DNA of 64,000 bases from Mycobacterium kubicae (GCF_015689175.1 NZ_CP065047.1:2294001-2358000); one strand, 5' to 3'. Numbered from the stretch's first letter, positions 18,359-29,135 are shown. The notes: generated from the letters alone by a model not told the origin. Numbers and translations: made by a program.

Positions 18359-19266
18359 ACGTACTCCACTTTCTTGATGCCTTCGAGTGCGGCCAAGTAG
18401 ATCTCGTCGGCGTCGAGCCGGCGCAGGTCCTCGGCCAAACACTCACCGGTTTCCCTGCGCGCCAACGGAACCAGCGCATCGGGCCGTGCGGTGCGGCTCA
18501 GTGTCGCCGTCACCCCCTCCTGCGGGCGGCTCAACACGATGGTCTCGCTCTTGCGCGCCAGTTCCACTTTGAGTTCACCGACCGTTCGGCGCACCGGGCC
18601 GTCGATCCGGCTGGCCAGCCAGCCTGCCAAAACATCAAGCGCGGGTTCGGTTTTCAAGCCCGACACCAGTGCGGATTCGATCGGCTCGTGCGGCGGCTGG
18701 TCGACGGCGGAGGTCAGGAGCGCCCGCCAGTAGGTGATGCGGCTCCAGGCCAGATCGGTGTCCCCGCCGGTGTATCCGGGCAACCGGCTCTTGATGGCCG
18801 ACAACGGGTCGGTCCCGTTGGTGGCATCGGTGATTCGCCGAATCGCCAACTTACCCACCGGATCCTCGGCGGGTTTCGCCGGAGCGATGTCGGGCCACCA
18901 CGCCACCACCGGGATGTCGGGCAGCAGGAAGGGAATGACCACGCTGTCAGCGTGGTTGGCCAGCGGTCCCGAAAGCTGCAGGATCACCACTTCACCGGCG
19001 CCCGCGTCCGCCCCGACGCGCAGTTGCGCATCCAGGCGGGCTTTCTCGGCATACGGGTCGCCGCGCATGGCGACGATGATGCGGCTGGGGTGTTCGTGGC
19101 TGGCGTCGTTGGCTGCCTTGATCGACTCTTCCAGTACGGCATCGCTGTCCGGCACGATGATCAGCGTCAGCACCCGGCCCATCGTGACGGCGCCGATCTC
19201 GTCACGCAGCTTGTCCAGCTTCTTGTTGATCGCCGTGGTGGTGGTTTCAGGCAGGTCGACGATCAT
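18355..19266 (-). CDS. opcA: Glucose-6-phosphate dehydrogenase assembly protein OpcA
   Basis: 303 aa. OpcA is the actinobacterial and cyanobacterial cofactor that activates or assembles G6PDH. Recognisable segments are [26 protein letters not shown] at the start, [17 protein letters not shown] and ITDATNG. It lies between zwf2 and pgl, as in Rv1446c. The ATG at 19266 is preceded by GAGGAGGAGCGGCGGAG, supplied by the MIRU-like repeat just upstream. Confidence 0.93.
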   Translation of the reverse strand: MIVDLPETTTTAINKKLDKLRDEIGAVTMGRVLTLIIVPDSDAVLEESIKAANDASHEHPSRIIVAMRGDPYAEKARLDAQLRVGADAGAGEVVILQLSGPLANHADSVVIPFLLPDIPVVAWWPDIAPAKPAEDPVGKLAIRRITDATNGTDPLSAIKSRLPGYTGGDTDLAWSRITYWRALLTSAVDQPPHEPIESALVSGLKTEPALDVLAGWLASRIDGPVRRTVGELKVELARKSETIVLSRPQEGVTATLSRTARPDALVPLARRETGECLAEDLRRLDADEIYLAALEGIKKVEYV

Positions 19267-19341
19267 CTCCGCCGCTCCTCCTCATCGCTTCGCTCTGCAT
19301 CGTCGCCGGCGGGGATCATTGGCGCCGCTCCTCCTCCTCAT
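19267..19341. repeat. MIRU-like interspersed repeat between zwf2 and opcA
   Basis: Read on the minus strand, the sequence contains GATGCAGAGCGAAGCGATGA followed by GGAGGAGCGGCG just before the opcA ATG. It also has a second ATGAGGAGGAGGAGCGGCGCC copy at the upstream end. This purine-rich unit is the hallmark of mycobacterial interspersed repetitive units found between operon genes. A related copy is in the 3' end of sufR (33411-33454). Here it supplies the opcA ribosome binding site. Confidence 0.6.
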
Positions 19342-19347
19342 GCGCAA

Positions 19348-20892
19348 TCACGGGCGCCGCCATTCGCGGCCGGTCCGGCGCAGCATCTCAAAAGCCGACT
19401 CCGGGCCCCACGTCCCCGCTTCGTACGGATCGGGCTTGCCGTGCGAGGCCCAATTGTCCAAGGCGGGATCCAGTATTTGCCAGGCCAATTCGACTTCCTC
19501 ATTGACCGGGAACAGGGACGGCTCGCCGAGCAGCACATCGAGGATCAGCCGCTCGTAGGCCTCCGGAGAATCCTCTGCGAACGCCGATCCGTACGAGAAG
19601 TCCATGTTGACGTCGCGGACTTCCATCGCGCTGCCCGGCACCTTGGATCCGAACCGCAAGGTGATGCCCTCGTCGGGCTGCACCCGGATGACCATCGCGT
19701 TGGCGCCGAGTTCGTCGGTCATGGTGGCGTCGAACGGCAGATGGGGCGCGCGTTTGAACACCAGGGCGATCTCGGTGACCCTGCGGCCCAGCCGTTTTCC
19801 GGTGCGCAGGTAGAACGGCACCCCGGCCCACCGGCGAGTGTCGACCTCCAAGGTGATGGCGGCGAATGTCTCGGTGACGGAGTCCTTGGCGAACCCCTCC
19901 TCGTCGAGCAGACCGACCACTTTCTCACCGCCCTGCCAACCGGCGGCATATTGGCCGCGGCTGGTGGTCTCGTCCAGCGGTTCGGCCAACCGGGTCGCCG
20001 ACAACACCTTGATCTTCTCGGTCTGCAACGCTCGCGGGTTGAAGCTGACCGGCTCTTCCATGGCGGTCAGCGCCAGCAACTGCATCAGGTGGTTCTGGAT
20101 GACGTCGCGAGCCGCGCCGATACCGTCGTAGTAGCCGGCCCGGCCACCCAGGCCGATGTCTTCGGCCATGGTGATCTGCACGTGGTCGACGTAGTGCGCG
20201 TTCCAGATCGGGTCGAAGAACTGATTGGCGAACCGCAACGCCAGGATGTTCTGAACCGTCTCCTTGCCCAGGTAGTGGTCGATGCGAAAGACGGCCTCTT
20301 CGGGGAACACCGCGTTGACCGACTTGTTGAGGTCCTCGGCGCTGTCCAAGTCGTGGCCGAAGGGTTTCTCGATGACCACGCGGCTCCAGCGCTCACCCTG
20401 CGGGCGCGCCAACCCGGACCGGTGCAGCTGGTCGCAGACCACCGGAAACGACTTGGGCGGGATCGCCAGATAAAACGCATGGTTGCCGCCAGTGCCCCGC
20501 TCGGCGTCCAGCTTGTCCAGCGTCTCGGCGAGTCGGTCGAACGCGTCGTCGTCGTCGAAAGCCCCTGGGACGAAACGGAATCCCTCGGCCAGGCGATCCC
20601 AGTTCTCCTGCCGGAACGGAGTGCGGCAGTGTTCCTTGACGGCCTGGTACACCACCTTCTGGAAGTCCTGGGTTTCCCAGTCCCGCCGGGCGAAGCCGAC
20701 CAGGCCAAAGGTGGGCGGCAGCAGCCCGCGGTTGGCCAGGTCGTAGATCGCCGGCATCACCTTTTTGCGGGCCAGGTCGCCGGTGACACCGAAGATCACC
20801 ATCGCGCACGAGCCCGCGATTCTGGGAAGCCGTTTATCCAGTTTGTCCCGTAACGGGTTTTGCCATTGAGTGGCGGCGGAATTCGAACTCAT
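19348..20892 (-). CDS. zwf2: Glucose-6-phosphate 1-dehydrogenase
   Basis: 514 aa. Oxidises glucose-6-phosphate to 6-phosphogluconolactone, making NADPH. The N-terminal dinucleotide site is [11 protein letters not shown]. The active-site signature is [33 protein letters not shown] and RTGKRL are also typical. ATG 20892 overlaps the tal stop in ATGA, so the two are translationally coupled. Ortholog of Rv1447c. Confidence 0.97.
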   Translation of the reverse strand: MSSNSAATQWQNPLRDKLDKRLPRIAGSCAMVIFGVTGDLARKKVMPAIYDLANRGLLPPTFGLVGFARRDWETQDFQKVVYQAVKEHCRTPFRQENWDRLAEGFRFVPGAFDDDDAFDRLAETLDKLDAERGTGGNHAFYLAIPPKSFPVVCDQLHRSGLARPQGERWSRVVIEKPFGHDLDSAEDLNKSVNAVFPEEAVFRIDHYLGKETVQNILALRFANQFFDPIWNAHYVDHVQITMAEDIGLGGRAGYYDGIGAARDVIQNHLMQLLALTAMEEPVSFNPRALQTEKIKVLSATRLAEPLDETTSRGQYAAGWQGGEKVVGLLDEEGFAKDSVTETFAAITLEVDTRRWAGVPFYLRTGKRLGRRVTEIALVFKRAPHLPFDATMTDELGANAMVIRVQPDEGITLRFGSKVPGSAMEVRDVNMDFSYGSAFAEDSPEAYERLILDVLLGEPSLFPVNEEVELAWQILDPALDNWASHGKPDPYEAGTWGPESAFEMLRRTGREWRRP

Positions 20893-22007
20893 TTGTCCGC
20901 GGAGTCGAGCTGCGCCTGGGTTTCCTTGAGCAGCTCGTTCCAAGACTCCTCGAACTTATCCACGCCCTCGTTCTCCAGCACGATGAACACGTCGTCCAGG
21001 TCGATGCCGATGTCCTTCAACTTGTCGAAGACCTGCTGAGCTTCCGACGCGGTGCCGCTGACGGTGTCGCCCTTGATCTCGCCGTGGTCGGCGACGGCCT
21101 CAATCGTCTTCTCCGGCATGGTGTTCACGGTGTTCGGCGCCACCAGCTCGGTGACATAGAGGGTGTCGGAGTAGTCGGGGTTCTTGACGCCCGTCGACGC
21201 CCACAGCGGTCGCTGCACCCGGGCGCCGTCGGCCTTGAGCGCCTCGAAGCGCTCGCCGCCTTCGAAAACCTCTTGGTAGGCCGCGTAAGCCAGCCGCGCG
21301 TTTGCGACGGCGGCCTGCCCGAGCAGTGCGCGCGCTTCGTCGGAGTCGATCTTCTCCAGCCGCTTGTCCACTTCGGTGTCCACGCGGGAGACGAAAAAGG
21401 AGGCCACCGAATGGATTTTGGACAGGTCGTGGCCGGCTTCCTTCGCCTTCTCCAGTCCCTCGAGGTAAGCATCCATGACCGCGCGGTGGCGTTCCACCGA
21501 GAAGATCAGGGTGACGTTGACCGAAATGCCTTCGGCGAGAACGGAGCTGATGGCCGGAATGCCTTCCTCCGTGGCGGGAATCTTGATGAACAGGTTGGGC
21601 CGATCGACGATCTTCCACAGCTCGATGGCCTGCTGAATGGTCTTGTCAGCGTCGCGCGCCATGCGCGGGTCGACCTCGATGGACACCCGGCCGTCGACTC
21701 CATCGGAGGACTCCCACTGCGGCCGCAAGACGTCGCAGGCGTTGCGCACGTCATCGGTGGTCACCGTGCGGATCGTGGCTTCCACGTCGGCGCCGCGCTC
21801 GGCCAATTCGGCGATCTGATCGTTGTAGGTGTCGCTGTCGGCCAACGCCTTCTGGAAGATCGACGGGTTGGTCGTCACGCCGACGACACTCTTGGTGTCG
21901 ATCAGCTCTTGCAGATTGCCTGACTTCAACCGGTCGCGGGACAAGTCGTCGAGCCAAACGGATACTCCGGCCTCGCTCAACGCGGCAAGGTTAGGGTTCT
22001 GGGTCAT
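20889..22007 (-). CDS. tal: Transaldolase
   Basis: 372 aa. Moves a dihydroxyacetone unit between sugar phosphates through a Lys Schiff base. Family segments are [41 protein letters not shown] (catalytic Lys region), NVTLIFS and [15 protein letters not shown] 22007 is preferred because AAAGG lies 9-13 bases upstream; an in-frame GTG at 22016 sits on that ribosome site. Ortholog of Rv1448c, 15 bases after tkt. Confidence 0.96.
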   Translation of the reverse strand: MTQNPNLAALSEAGVSVWLDDLSRDRLKSGNLQELIDTKSVVGVTTNPSIFQKALADSDTYNDQIAELAERGADVEATIRTVTTDDVRNACDVLRPQWESSDGVDGRVSIEVDPRMARDADKTIQQAIELWKIVDRPNLFIKIPATEEGIPAISSVLAEGISVNVTLIFSVERHRAVMDAYLEGLEKAKEAGHDLSKIHSVASFFVSRVDTEVDKRLEKIDSDEARALLGQAAVANARLAYAAYQEVFEGGERFEALKADGARVQRPLWASTGVKNPDYSDTLYVTELVAPNTVNTMPEKTIEAVADHGEIKGDTVSGTASEAQQVFDKLKDIGIDLDDVFIVLENEGVDKFEESWNELLKETQAQLDSADK

Positions 22008-22022
22008 CTGGATCACCCTTTC

Positions 22023-24113
22023 TCAGTTGTCCAGTGCTCGTTCCGCCGCGTCGGCGACGGCTTCAGCGGTGAAGCCGTACTCACGGAACAAGGTCTTGTA
22101 GTCGGCGGATTCGCCGTAGTGCTCGATCGAGATGATCTCGCCGGTGTCACCCACCAGTTTGTGCCAGGACTGCCCGACGGCGGCTTCGACGGCCACCCGG
22201 GCCGACACCGACGGCGGCAGCACGCTGTCGCGGTACTCCTGCGGCTGGGTTTCGAACCACTCCACACACGGCATCGACACCACCCGGGCGACAATGTCCT
22301 TGTCCGCCAACAACTTCTGCGCGGCGACGGCGAGTTGGACTTCGGAGCCGGTGGCAATCAGCACGACGTCGGGATCCTCACCGCTATCGTCGCCCAACAC
22401 GTAGCCGCCCCGAGCGACACCGTCGATGTTGGTGCCTTCGAGCACCGGCACATTCTGGCGGGTCAGGATCAACCCCACCGGCCCGCTGCCGTTGCCGCGG
22501 GCCAACACCGTGCGCCACGCGTAGGCGGTCTCGTTGGCGTCGGCGGGCCGCACCACCGAGAGGTTGGGAATGGCGCGCAATGCCGAAAGGTGCTCGATCG
22601 GTTGATGGGTCGGGCCGTCTTCGCCCAGACCGACCGAGTCGTGCGTCCACACATAGATGGTGTCGATGTCCATCAGGGACGCCAACCGCACCGCCGGGCG
22701 CATGTAGTCGGAGAACTGCAGGAAGGTGCCACCGTAGGCGCGGGTGGGACCGTGCAGCACGATGCCGGACAGGATGGCGCCCATGGCATGTTCGCGCACC
22801 CCGAAATGCAGGGTGCGGCCGTACCAGTGGGCGGTGTAGTCCTTGGTCGAGATCGACGGCGGGCCGAAAGAATCGGCGCCCTTGATCGTGGTGTTGTTGC
22901 TGCCCGCCAGGTCGGCCGAACCTCCCCACAGCTCGGGCAGCTTCGAGCCCAACACGTTCAGCACTTCGTTCGAGGCCTTACGGGTGGCGATCTCATCGGA
23001 GCCCGGTTCCCAGTGCGGCAACTCGGCATCCCAGCCGTCGGGCAACTCCTCGGCGGTCAACCGGTCCAGCAGCGCCTTGCGCTCGGGCTCGCGTTGCGCC
23101 CACGCATCGAACTCGGTCTGCCACTTCTCGTGCGCTTCCTTGCCCCGATCCACCAGCTTGCGGGTGTGGGCGATGACCTCGTCGCGCACCTCGAACGTCT
23201 TGTCCGGGTCGAAGCCGAGGATCTTCTTGACCTCGGCGACTTCTTCGTCGCCCAGCGCGGCGCCGTGCGCCTTACCGGTGTTCATCAGGTTGGGAGCCGG
23301 ATAGCCGATGATGGTGCGCACAGCGATGAACGAGGGCCGGTCGGTGACGGCCTTGGCGTTGGCGATGGCCTCCTCGATGGCGACGACGTTCTCGCCGCCT
23401 TCGACTTCCTGCACGTGCCAGCCGTAGGCGCGGTAGCGGGCGGCGGTGTCCTCGCACAGCGCGATGTTGGTGTCGTCCTCGATCGAGATCTGGTTGCGGT
23501 CGTAGAAGACGATCAAGTTGCCCAGTTGCTGGACACCGGCCAGCGACGACGCCTCGGAGGTCACGCCTTCTTCGATGTCGCCGTCGGAGGCGATGACATA
23601 GATGAAGTGGTCGAAGGGGCTGGTGCCCGGTTCGGCGTCGGGATCGAACAAGCCGCGCTCATAGCGCGACGCCATGGCCATGCCGACCGCGGAAGCCAGT
23701 CCCTGGCCCAGCGGGCCGGTGGTGATCTCCACGCCCTTGGTGTGCCGGAACTCCGGATGCCCGGGTGTCTTCGACTTCCAGGTCCGCAGCGACTCGATGT
23801 CGTCCAGTTCCAAGCCGAACCCGCCGAGGTAGAGCTGCAAGTACAGGGTCAGGCTGCTGTGTCCGGCCGACAACACGAACCGGTCGCGGCCCAGCCAGTG
23901 CACGTCGCTGGGGTCGTGGCGCATCGTGCGCTGGAACAAGGTGTAGGCCAGCGGCGCCAGGCTCATCGCCGTTCCGGGGTGGCCGTTACCGACCTTCTGG
24001 ACGGCATCGGCGGCCAGTACCCGGATGGTGTCGACCGCAGCCGAATCGATCTCGGTCCAGTCGTCGGGGTGGCTCGGTCGGGTGAGGGCGGAGATCTCTT
24101 CGGTAGTGGTCAA
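22023..24113 (-). CDS. tkt: Transketolase
   Basis: 696 aa, thiamine-diphosphate dependent. Transfers two-carbon units in the non-oxidative pentose phosphate path. Motifs are VGNGHPGTAMSLAPL, the ThDP site ASDGDIEEGVTSEASSLAG with YDRNQIS, and FGVREHAMGAIL in the Pyr domain. The start appears to be TTG at 24113 with TGAGGA seven bases before it. It is the first gene of the minus-strand tkt-tal-zwf2-opcA-pgl cluster, so the promoter lies in the region shared with ctaB. Ortholog of Rv1449c. Confidence 0.96.
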   Translation of the reverse strand: MTTTEEISALTRPSHPDDWTEIDSAAVDTIRVLAADAVQKVGNGHPGTAMSLAPLAYTLFQRTMRHDPSDVHWLGRDRFVLSAGHSSLTLYLQLYLGGFGLELDDIESLRTWKSKTPGHPEFRHTKGVEITTGPLGQGLASAVGMAMASRYERGLFDPDAEPGTSPFDHFIYVIASDGDIEEGVTSEASSLAGVQQLGNLIVFYDRNQISIEDDTNIALCEDTAARYRAYGWHVQEVEGGENVVAIEEAIANAKAVTDRPSFIAVRTIIGYPAPNLMNTGKAHGAALGDEEVAEVKKILGFDPDKTFEVRDEVIAHTRKLVDRGKEAHEKWQTEFDAWAQREPERKALLDRLTAEELPDGWDAELPHWEPGSDEIATRKASNEVLNVLGSKLPELWGGSADLAGSNNTTIKGADSFGPPSISTKDYTAHWYGRTLHFGVREHAMGAILSGIVLHGPTRAYGGTFLQFSDYMRPAVRLASLMDIDTIYVWTHDSVGLGEDGPTHQPIEHLSALRAIPNLSVVRPADANETAYAWRTVLARGNGSGPVGLILTRQNVPVLEGTNIDGVARGGYVLGDDSGEDPDVVLIATGSEVQLAVAAQKLLADKDIVARVVSMPCVEWFETQPQEYRDSVLPPSVSARVAVEAAVGQSWHKLVGDTGEIISIEHYGESADYKTLFREYGFTAEAVADAAERALDN

Positions 24114-24374
24114 AGTTCAGTCCTCAGTACTGGGTCATCAAACTGATCAATCCCACCCTAGTGCCGGATGGGGGGCTGGTGCAGGCCCAGAATGGGGTGT
24201 ACCCAACGCGCGCGTTGTGAAAAATTGTTGTTGACGATTCCCGCTTTGCATTCCGGGCGTCGATACCGGAAAAATCGCCTGAACCGACCCTGCGGCGCTG
24301 CCACGGTGGTCATCCGGTCTACCATCGTGCGTAGTAGAAGCTGCGCGCGGCTGCAATCCCCGAGGAGTTAATGC

Positions 24375-25322
24375 GTGAGCGTTCGCGGGCGCGTCGCGCC
24401 GAGCCGAAGCACTGGCACCGCCCGCCGGGCTCTGGCACGGGTGCTGGCCCCTGTGTTGGCTTATGTGGCGTTGACCAAGCCACGGGTGATCGAGCTGTTG
24501 CTGGTCACCGCGATCCCGGCGATGCTGCTGGCCGACCGTGGCGCCGTTCATCCGCTGTTGATCCTCAACACGCTCATCGGCGGCATGATGGCCGCTGCCG
24601 GCGCCAACACGCTCAACTGTGTGGCGGACGCCGATATCGACAAGGTCATGAAACGCACGGCGCGGCGACCTTTGGCGCGGGCCGCGGTACCCACCCGAAA
24701 CGCCCTGGTTCTGGGGTTGCTGCTGAGTGTCGGCTCGTTCTTCTGGCTGTGGTGGACGGCGAACCTGCTGTCCGGGCTGCTGGCCGTGGCCACCATCGCG
24801 TTCTACGTCTTCGTTTACACGCTGCTGCTCAAGCGCCGCACCTCGCAGAACGTGGTGTGGGGCGGCGCGGCCGGCTGCATGCCGGTGATGATCGGTTGGT
24901 CGGCGATCACCGGCACCATCACCTGGCCGGCTCTGGTGATGTTCGCGATCATCTTCTTCTGGACGCCGCCGCACACCTGGGCGTTGGCGATGCGATACAA
25001 AGAGGACTACAAAGCGGCCGGGGTGCCGATGCTTCCCGCCGTGGCCACCGAGCAGAAGGTGACCAAACAGATCCTCATCTACACGTGGCTGACCGTGCTG
25101 GCGACGCTGGCGCTGGCGTTGGCCACTGGCTGGTTGTACGCGGCCGTGGCGTTGGTAGCCGGGGTGTGGTTCCTGGCGATGGCGCACCAGCTCTATGCCG
25201 GGGTCCGCGCCGGTGAACCGGTGAAGCCGCTACGGCTGTTCCTGCAATCGAACAACTACCTGGCCGTGGTGTTCTGCGCGCTCGCCGTCGACTCGGTCAT
25301 CGCGCTGCCGACGTTGCTCTGA
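24375..25322 (+). CDS. ctaB: Protohaem IX farnesyltransferase (haem O synthase)
   Basis: 315 aa, about nine membrane helices. Adds a farnesyl group to haem B, the first step to haem A of cytochrome oxidase. The UbiA-type motif [20 protein letters not shown] holds the Asp residues that bind Mg-prenyl diphosphate. A second loop, [18 protein letters not shown], is also typical. GTG 24375 has GAGGAG eight bases upstream. It is divergent from tkt across 261 bp, where M. tuberculosis has a PE_PGRS gene (Rv1450c). Ortholog of Rv1451. Confidence 0.96.
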   Translation: MSVRGRVAPSRSTGTARRALARVLAPVLAYVALTKPRVIELLLVTAIPAMLLADRGAVHPLLILNTLIGGMMAAAGANTLNCVADADIDKVMKRTARRPLARAAVPTRNALVLGLLLSVGSFFWLWWTANLLSGLLAVATIAFYVFVYTLLLKRRTSQNVVWGGAAGCMPVMIGWSAITGTITWPALVMFAIIFFWTPPHTWALAMRYKEDYKAAGVPMLPAVATEQKVTKQILIYTWLTVLATLALALATGWLYAAVALVAGVWFLAMAHQLYAGVRAGEPVKPLRLFLQSNNYLAVVFCALAVDSVIALPTLL

Positions 25323-25325
25323 CGC

Positions 25326-26303
25326 TCACGGCAGCAACACGATCGAGCCGGTTGTCTTCCGGCCCTGCAGATCTCGATGCGCACGAGCCGCGTCGGCCAG
25401 CGGGTAACGCCCACAGACCTCGACGGTGACGGCTTCATCGCCGATCAGGGAGAAAAGCTCGCCGGCGCGCCGGCTGAATTCCTCGCCGCTGCGGATGAAG
25501 TGCGCCAACGACGGCCGGGTGAGGTATACCGACCCGGCGGCGTTGAGCCGTTGCGGATCGAACGGCGGGACCGGTCCGCTGGCGGCACCGAACAGCGCCA
25601 AGGTGCCGCGCACGGCCAGGCTGGCCAGGCTCGCGTCGAAGGTGCTGGCGCCGACGCCGTCGTAAACGACGGCCACACCTGCGCCGTCGGTCAGCGCACG
25701 CACCTTGTCGCCGAATGCCTGGGGGTCGTCAGGGTAGGGAAGCACTTCCTCGGCGCCGGCCTCCTTGGACCGGCGGGCCTTTTCGTCGGTGGACACGGTG
25801 GTGATCACCCGCGCGCCCAGGTGTTTGGCCCACTGCGTCAGGATCAGCCCGACGCCGCCGGCGCCGGCGTGGACCAGCACCCTGTCGCCGTCCTGCACTG
25901 GATATACCGACGTCAGCAGGTAGTGGGCGGTCAGTCCCTTCAACAGGACCGAAGCCGCCACCTCGGCGGTGACGTGGTCGGGCAGCTTGGCGGTCAACGT
26001 CGTTGGCGCAACCGAGAAGTCGGCATACGCCCCCGCCGCCGAGGCGCTCACCACCCGGTCGCCCACGGCGAAACCCGAATCGGCGCCCTCACCCAGCGCC
26101 GACACCGTCCCGGCGACCTCCGAGCCGAGGACGAACGGCAGCGAACGCGGATAGTGGCCGGAGCGAAAGTAAGTGTCGATGTAGTTGACGCCGATCGCTT
26201 CGGCCTTGATCACCAGTTCGCCGGGCCCTGGTTCGGGCGCGGGCATCTCGACGTAGTTCAGGACCTCGGGGCCGCCGGTTTGGCCGACTTCGATTGCGTG
26301 CAC
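25326..26303 (-). CDS. qor: Quinone oxidoreductase-like zinc-independent MDR protein
   Basis: About 325 aa. Medium-chain dehydrogenase/reductase using NADPH, with an N-terminal GroES-like domain (GEGADSGFAVGDRVVSASAAGAY) and nucleotide site VLVHAGAGGVGLILTQWAKHLGA. YDGVGASTFDASL and LTRPSLAHFI match quinone reductases. The GTG at 26303 (VHAIEVGQTGG) is chosen because relatives begin MHAIEV; ATG 26315 is an alternative. Its 3' end is only 3 bases from that of ctaB, convergently. Ortholog of Rv1454c. Confidence 0.92.
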   Translation of the reverse strand: MHAIEVGQTGGPEVLNYVEMPAPEPGPGELVIKAEAIGVNYIDTYFRSGHYPRSLPFVLGSEVAGTVSALGEGADSGFAVGDRVVSASAAGAYADFSVAPTTLTAKLPDHVTAEVAASVLLKGLTAHYLLTSVYPVQDGDRVLVHAGAGGVGLILTQWAKHLGARVITTVSTDEKARRSKEAGAEEVLPYPDDPQAFGDKVRALTDGAGVAVVYDGVGASTFDASLASLAVRGTLALFGAASGPVPPFDPQRLNAAGSVYLTRPSLAHFIRSGEEFSRRAGELFSLIGDEAVTVEVCGRYPLADAARAHRDLQGRKTTGSIVLLP

Positions 26304-26323
26304 GTGGAATATCATGCCCGAGC

Positions 26324-27178
26324 ATGAGACTGGCCCGGCCGGACGTCTTCCACCCGCGCATCGTCTTGGCCGGCTGTCCGCGTAAGGTCGCCGGTGACGG
26401 CGACGACGCCGGGCTGGTGGCGGCATTGCGCAGCCGGGGCCTGCACGCCCGGTGGTTGTCCTGGGACGACCCGGACACCGCCGACGCGCATCTGGTGATC
26501 TTGCGAGCCCCCCGCGATTACGGCGAGCGGCTCGACGATTTCCTAGCCTGGACCACCACGGTGCCCAACCTGCTCAACCCGGCGGCCGTGGTGGCCTGGA
26601 ACGCCGACCGCCGGTATTTGCAGGACCTGGCGAACGGGGGAGTGCCGACCGTGGCGGGGCGCACCTATCGGCCGGGGGAGCAGGTCGACTGGCCCGACGC
26701 CGAGCACGTCTTCGTCGGACCGTCCGTCGGGACCGGGTCGCGGCGCTTCAGTGACCGGTCCGCGGCGCATACCTATATCGCCGAGCTGCACGCCACCGGC
26801 CGCGGCGTGCTGGTGCAGCCGGGTTCCTCAGAGCCGCACACGGTGCTGGTCTTCGTCGGCAGCACACCGTCGCACGCGTTCGTGCCCCGCGGCGACGCGC
26901 TGCATCAAGGCGAGGCGGATTTCGAGATCTGGGACGCCGGCGCCCTCGCGCTCACCGCCGCCGCGGGCCAGGCCGGTGTCGGGGCCGACGAATTGCTCTG
27001 TGCCCGAGTCGAATTGGTAGGCGTGCGGGTGCTCGAAGTGCAGTTGATCGACCCGTCGCTGGGGTGGCGGCACTTGGACGCCCATACCCGCGGCCTGGCT
27101 CAACGCAACTTCGCGTTGGCCGTGGAGTCAGCTTTGCAGCGGCTCGGGCTTGGCCCGTTCTCGCATCGACGCCCATAG
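26324..27178 (+). CDS. ATP-grasp-like conserved protein (Rv1455-like)
   Basis: 284 aa. The layout (VLAGCPRKVAGDGDDAGLVAALRSRG; VAWNADRRYLQDLANGGVPT; VLVQPGSSEPHTVLVFVG; VRVLEVQLIDPSLGWRHLD) resembles ATP-grasp ligase-like proteins annotated after RimK or cycloserine-related enzymes. The substrate is unknown. ATG 26324 is divergent from qor by about 20 bases. Its last 51 bases overlap the end of the convergent ctaA. Probable Rv1455 ortholog. Confidence 0.8.
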   Translation: MRLARPDVFHPRIVLAGCPRKVAGDGDDAGLVAALRSRGLHARWLSWDDPDTADAHLVILRAPRDYGERLDDFLAWTTTVPNLLNPAAVVAWNADRRYLQDLANGGVPTVAGRTYRPGEQVDWPDAEHVFVGPSVGTGSRRFSDRSAAHTYIAELHATGRGVLVQPGSSEPHTVLVFVGSTPSHAFVPRGDALHQGEADFEIWDAGALALTAAAGQAGVGADELLCARVELVGVRVLEVQLIDPSLGWRHLDAHTRGLAQRNFALAVESALQRLGLGPFSHRRP

Positions 27179-28084
27179 GGCGGCGGTGGCCGCCGTGCAC
27201 GCCGCGGCACCGGCCACATGGACGGCGACCAGCGCGGCCGGCACCCCGGTGAAGTACTGGGTCGTGCCGACGCCCGCCTGGGCGAAGACCAGCGCCACCA
27301 GCACCCCCAGCCGCAGCACCACCGCGCGGCTGGCTTGTACCGCCAGCAGTCCGAAACCCAGCCCGACGAGCAGCGCCAGGTAGGACACCAGCAGCGACGA
27401 ATGCATGTGCACCAGCGTGGTGATTTCCACTTTGAGGCGGGGCACCGTCCGGCTGGGACTTTTGTCACCGGCGTGTGGCCCGGCCGCGGTGACCAGCGTG
27501 CCCGTCACCAACACGGCCGCCAGATTCAGCGCGCTCAACACCGTCAGCAGACGCAGCGGCCTGGGGACGCGCTCGGTGACCACGCCGTCGTCGGGTTCCC
27601 CGACCTTGACGTAGAGCAGCACCGACAGCCACACCATGGTCATCGAGGTCAGCAGGTGAATGGCCACCGTCCACCACAGCAGGCCGGTGCGCACGGTGAT
27701 CCCGCCGATCACGGCTTGCACCACCGTCGAGGCGGGCATCAGCCAGGCGTAGACCAACACCTCGGTGCGCCGACGCGCCCGGATGACGGCCAGCACCGCC
27801 AGCGCCGCGGTGATCACCACGGCGAAGGTGATCATGCGATTGCCGAACTCGACCGCCTGGTGGATGCGCGGCACCTCAGAGACCGCTACCGGGGTGAAGC
27901 TACCGGGGAAGCATTGCGGCCAGGTTGGGCAGCCGAGCCCGGAGGCGGTGACCCGGACGATGGCGCCGGTGACAGCAATGCCGCCCTGCGTGAGGATGAC
28001 GGCGAAGGCGATGACCCGCTGGACACCAAGACTGGGGTCGGGGAGCAGATCCACCAACCGCCTCAGCGTTCGTTTGACGGGCAC
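27128..28084 (-). CDS. ctaA: Haem A synthase (CtaA/COX15)
   Basis: 318 aa with eight predicted membrane helices. Oxidises haem O to haem A. Conserved features are VTASGLGCPTWPQC, the haem-ligand His in VPRIHQAVEFGNR, IHLLTSM and LVHMHSSLLVSYL. It is distant from ctaB by 1.8 kb but in the same pathway. It overlaps the convergent Rv1455-like gene by 51 bases. Ortholog of Rv1456c. Confidence 0.93.
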   Translation of the reverse strand: MPVKRTLRRLVDLLPDPSLGVQRVIAFAVILTQGGIAVTGAIVRVTASGLGCPTWPQCFPGSFTPVAVSEVPRIHQAVEFGNRMITFAVVITAALAVLAVIRARRRTEVLVYAWLMPASTVVQAVIGGITVRTGLLWWTVAIHLLTSMTMVWLSVLLYVKVGEPDDGVVTERVPRPLRLLTVLSALNLAAVLVTGTLVTAAGPHAGDKSPSRTVPRLKVEITTLVHMHSSLLVSYLALLVGLGFGLLAVQASRAVVLRLGVLVALVFAQAGVGTTQYFTGVPAALVAVHVAGAAACTAATAALWASMRERAKPEPLQS

Positions 28085-28280
28085 CGCCCGATGGTAGCGA
28101 CGACTACGGGGCGTAGTAGAAGCGGGCGGGTGGCGCCGAGATTGCGGTGAGGGTTGTGCCGTGAGCGTTGCCGCGACCGTGACGGTGATCTCGCTGACTG
28201 CTGGGCGGGCCTACCGGCGGGCACTATGGACGAGGACGGTAGGCCAGACATCAGCGGAGCGACAGAAGAGGGAAACCTAC

Positions 28281-29129
28281 ATGAGCAAGATCCCGACCAT
28301 CGAACTCAACGACGGCGCGCACATCCCGCAACTCGGTTTCGGTGTCTTCCAGATCGAGCCCAAGGAAACCGCCGCGGCGGTGGCAGCCGCGCTGGAAATC
28401 GGTTATCGGCACATCGATACCGCGCAGATGTACGGCAACGAGAAGGAAGTCGCTCAGGGCATCCAAAAGGCGGGCCTGGACCGGGCCGATGTCTTCATCA
28501 CCAGCAAGCTCAACAACGGTTTTCACCAGCCCGACGACGCCCGCCGCGCGTTCGACGCCACGCTGAGCGCCATCGAGTCCGACTACGTCGACCTGTTCCT
28601 CATCCACTGGCCGTTGCCCACGCGATACGGCGGCGATTTCGTCTCCACCTGGCGGGTGCTCGAAGAGTTCGCCCGGGACGGGCGGGCCCGCAGCATCGGC
28701 GTCTCGAACTTTCAGCCGGCCCACCTCGAGTTGCTGGCCAAAGAAACCGACACCGTGCCCGCGGTGAACCAGATCGAGGCACATCCCTACTTCCTGAACG
28801 ACGAGGTCCGCGCCTACGGCAAGGAGCACGGAATCGCGACCGAGGCGTGGTCGCCGATCGCTCAGGGCAAGGTTCTCGATGACCCGGTCCTCGGGCGAAT
28901 CGCCGACAAATGCGGCAAGTCGCCCGCGCAGGTCGTGTTGCGTTGGCACATCCAGCGCGGTGACATCGTGTTTCCCAAGTCGGTGTCTCCCGAGCGGATG
29001 AAGTCGAATTTCGAGCTGTTCGATTTCGAGCTGGCCACCTCGGATATGGACGCGATCTCCGCTCTCGACAAGGGCGAAGCCGGCAGAACCGGTGGCAACC
29101 CCGATACGTTCGACTACATACCGGACTGA
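28281..29129 (+). CDS. Aldo/keto reductase
   Basis: 282 aa. NADPH-dependent TIM-barrel oxidoreductase of the AKR5/2,5-diketogluconate reductase type. The catalytic tetrad is visible: Asp and Tyr in RHIDTAQMYGNE, Lys in VFITSKL and His in LFLIHWPLP. The cofactor loop is FPKSVSPERMKSNFELFDFEL. ATG 28281 has AGAGGGAAA upstream. It sits between ctaA and the ABC transporter, where M. tuberculosis has nothing, so it is an insertion or has been lost there. The substrate is unknown. Confidence 0.93.
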   Translation: MSKIPTIELNDGAHIPQLGFGVFQIEPKETAAAVAAALEIGYRHIDTAQMYGNEKEVAQGIQKAGLDRADVFITSKLNNGFHQPDDARRAFDATLSAIESDYVDLFLIHWPLPTRYGGDFVSTWRVLEEFARDGRARSIGVSNFQPAHLELLAKETDTVPAVNQIEAHPYFLNDEVRAYGKEHGIATEAWSPIAQGKVLDDPVLGRIADKCGKSPAQVVLRWHIQRGDIVFPKSVSPERMKSNFELFDFELATSDMDAISALDKGEAGRTGGNPDTFDYIPD

Positions 29130-29135
29130 CCGGCG

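Noticed and set aside
18688..20853. A 721-residue open frame antisense to opcA and zwf2
   Set aside because: It spans two well-known genes and the intervening MIRU-like repeat, which is typical of stop-poor GC-rich antisense DNA.
22119..24146. A 675-residue open frame antisense to tkt
   Set aside because: A GC-driven shadow of the transketolase gene with no ribosome site or recognisable domain.
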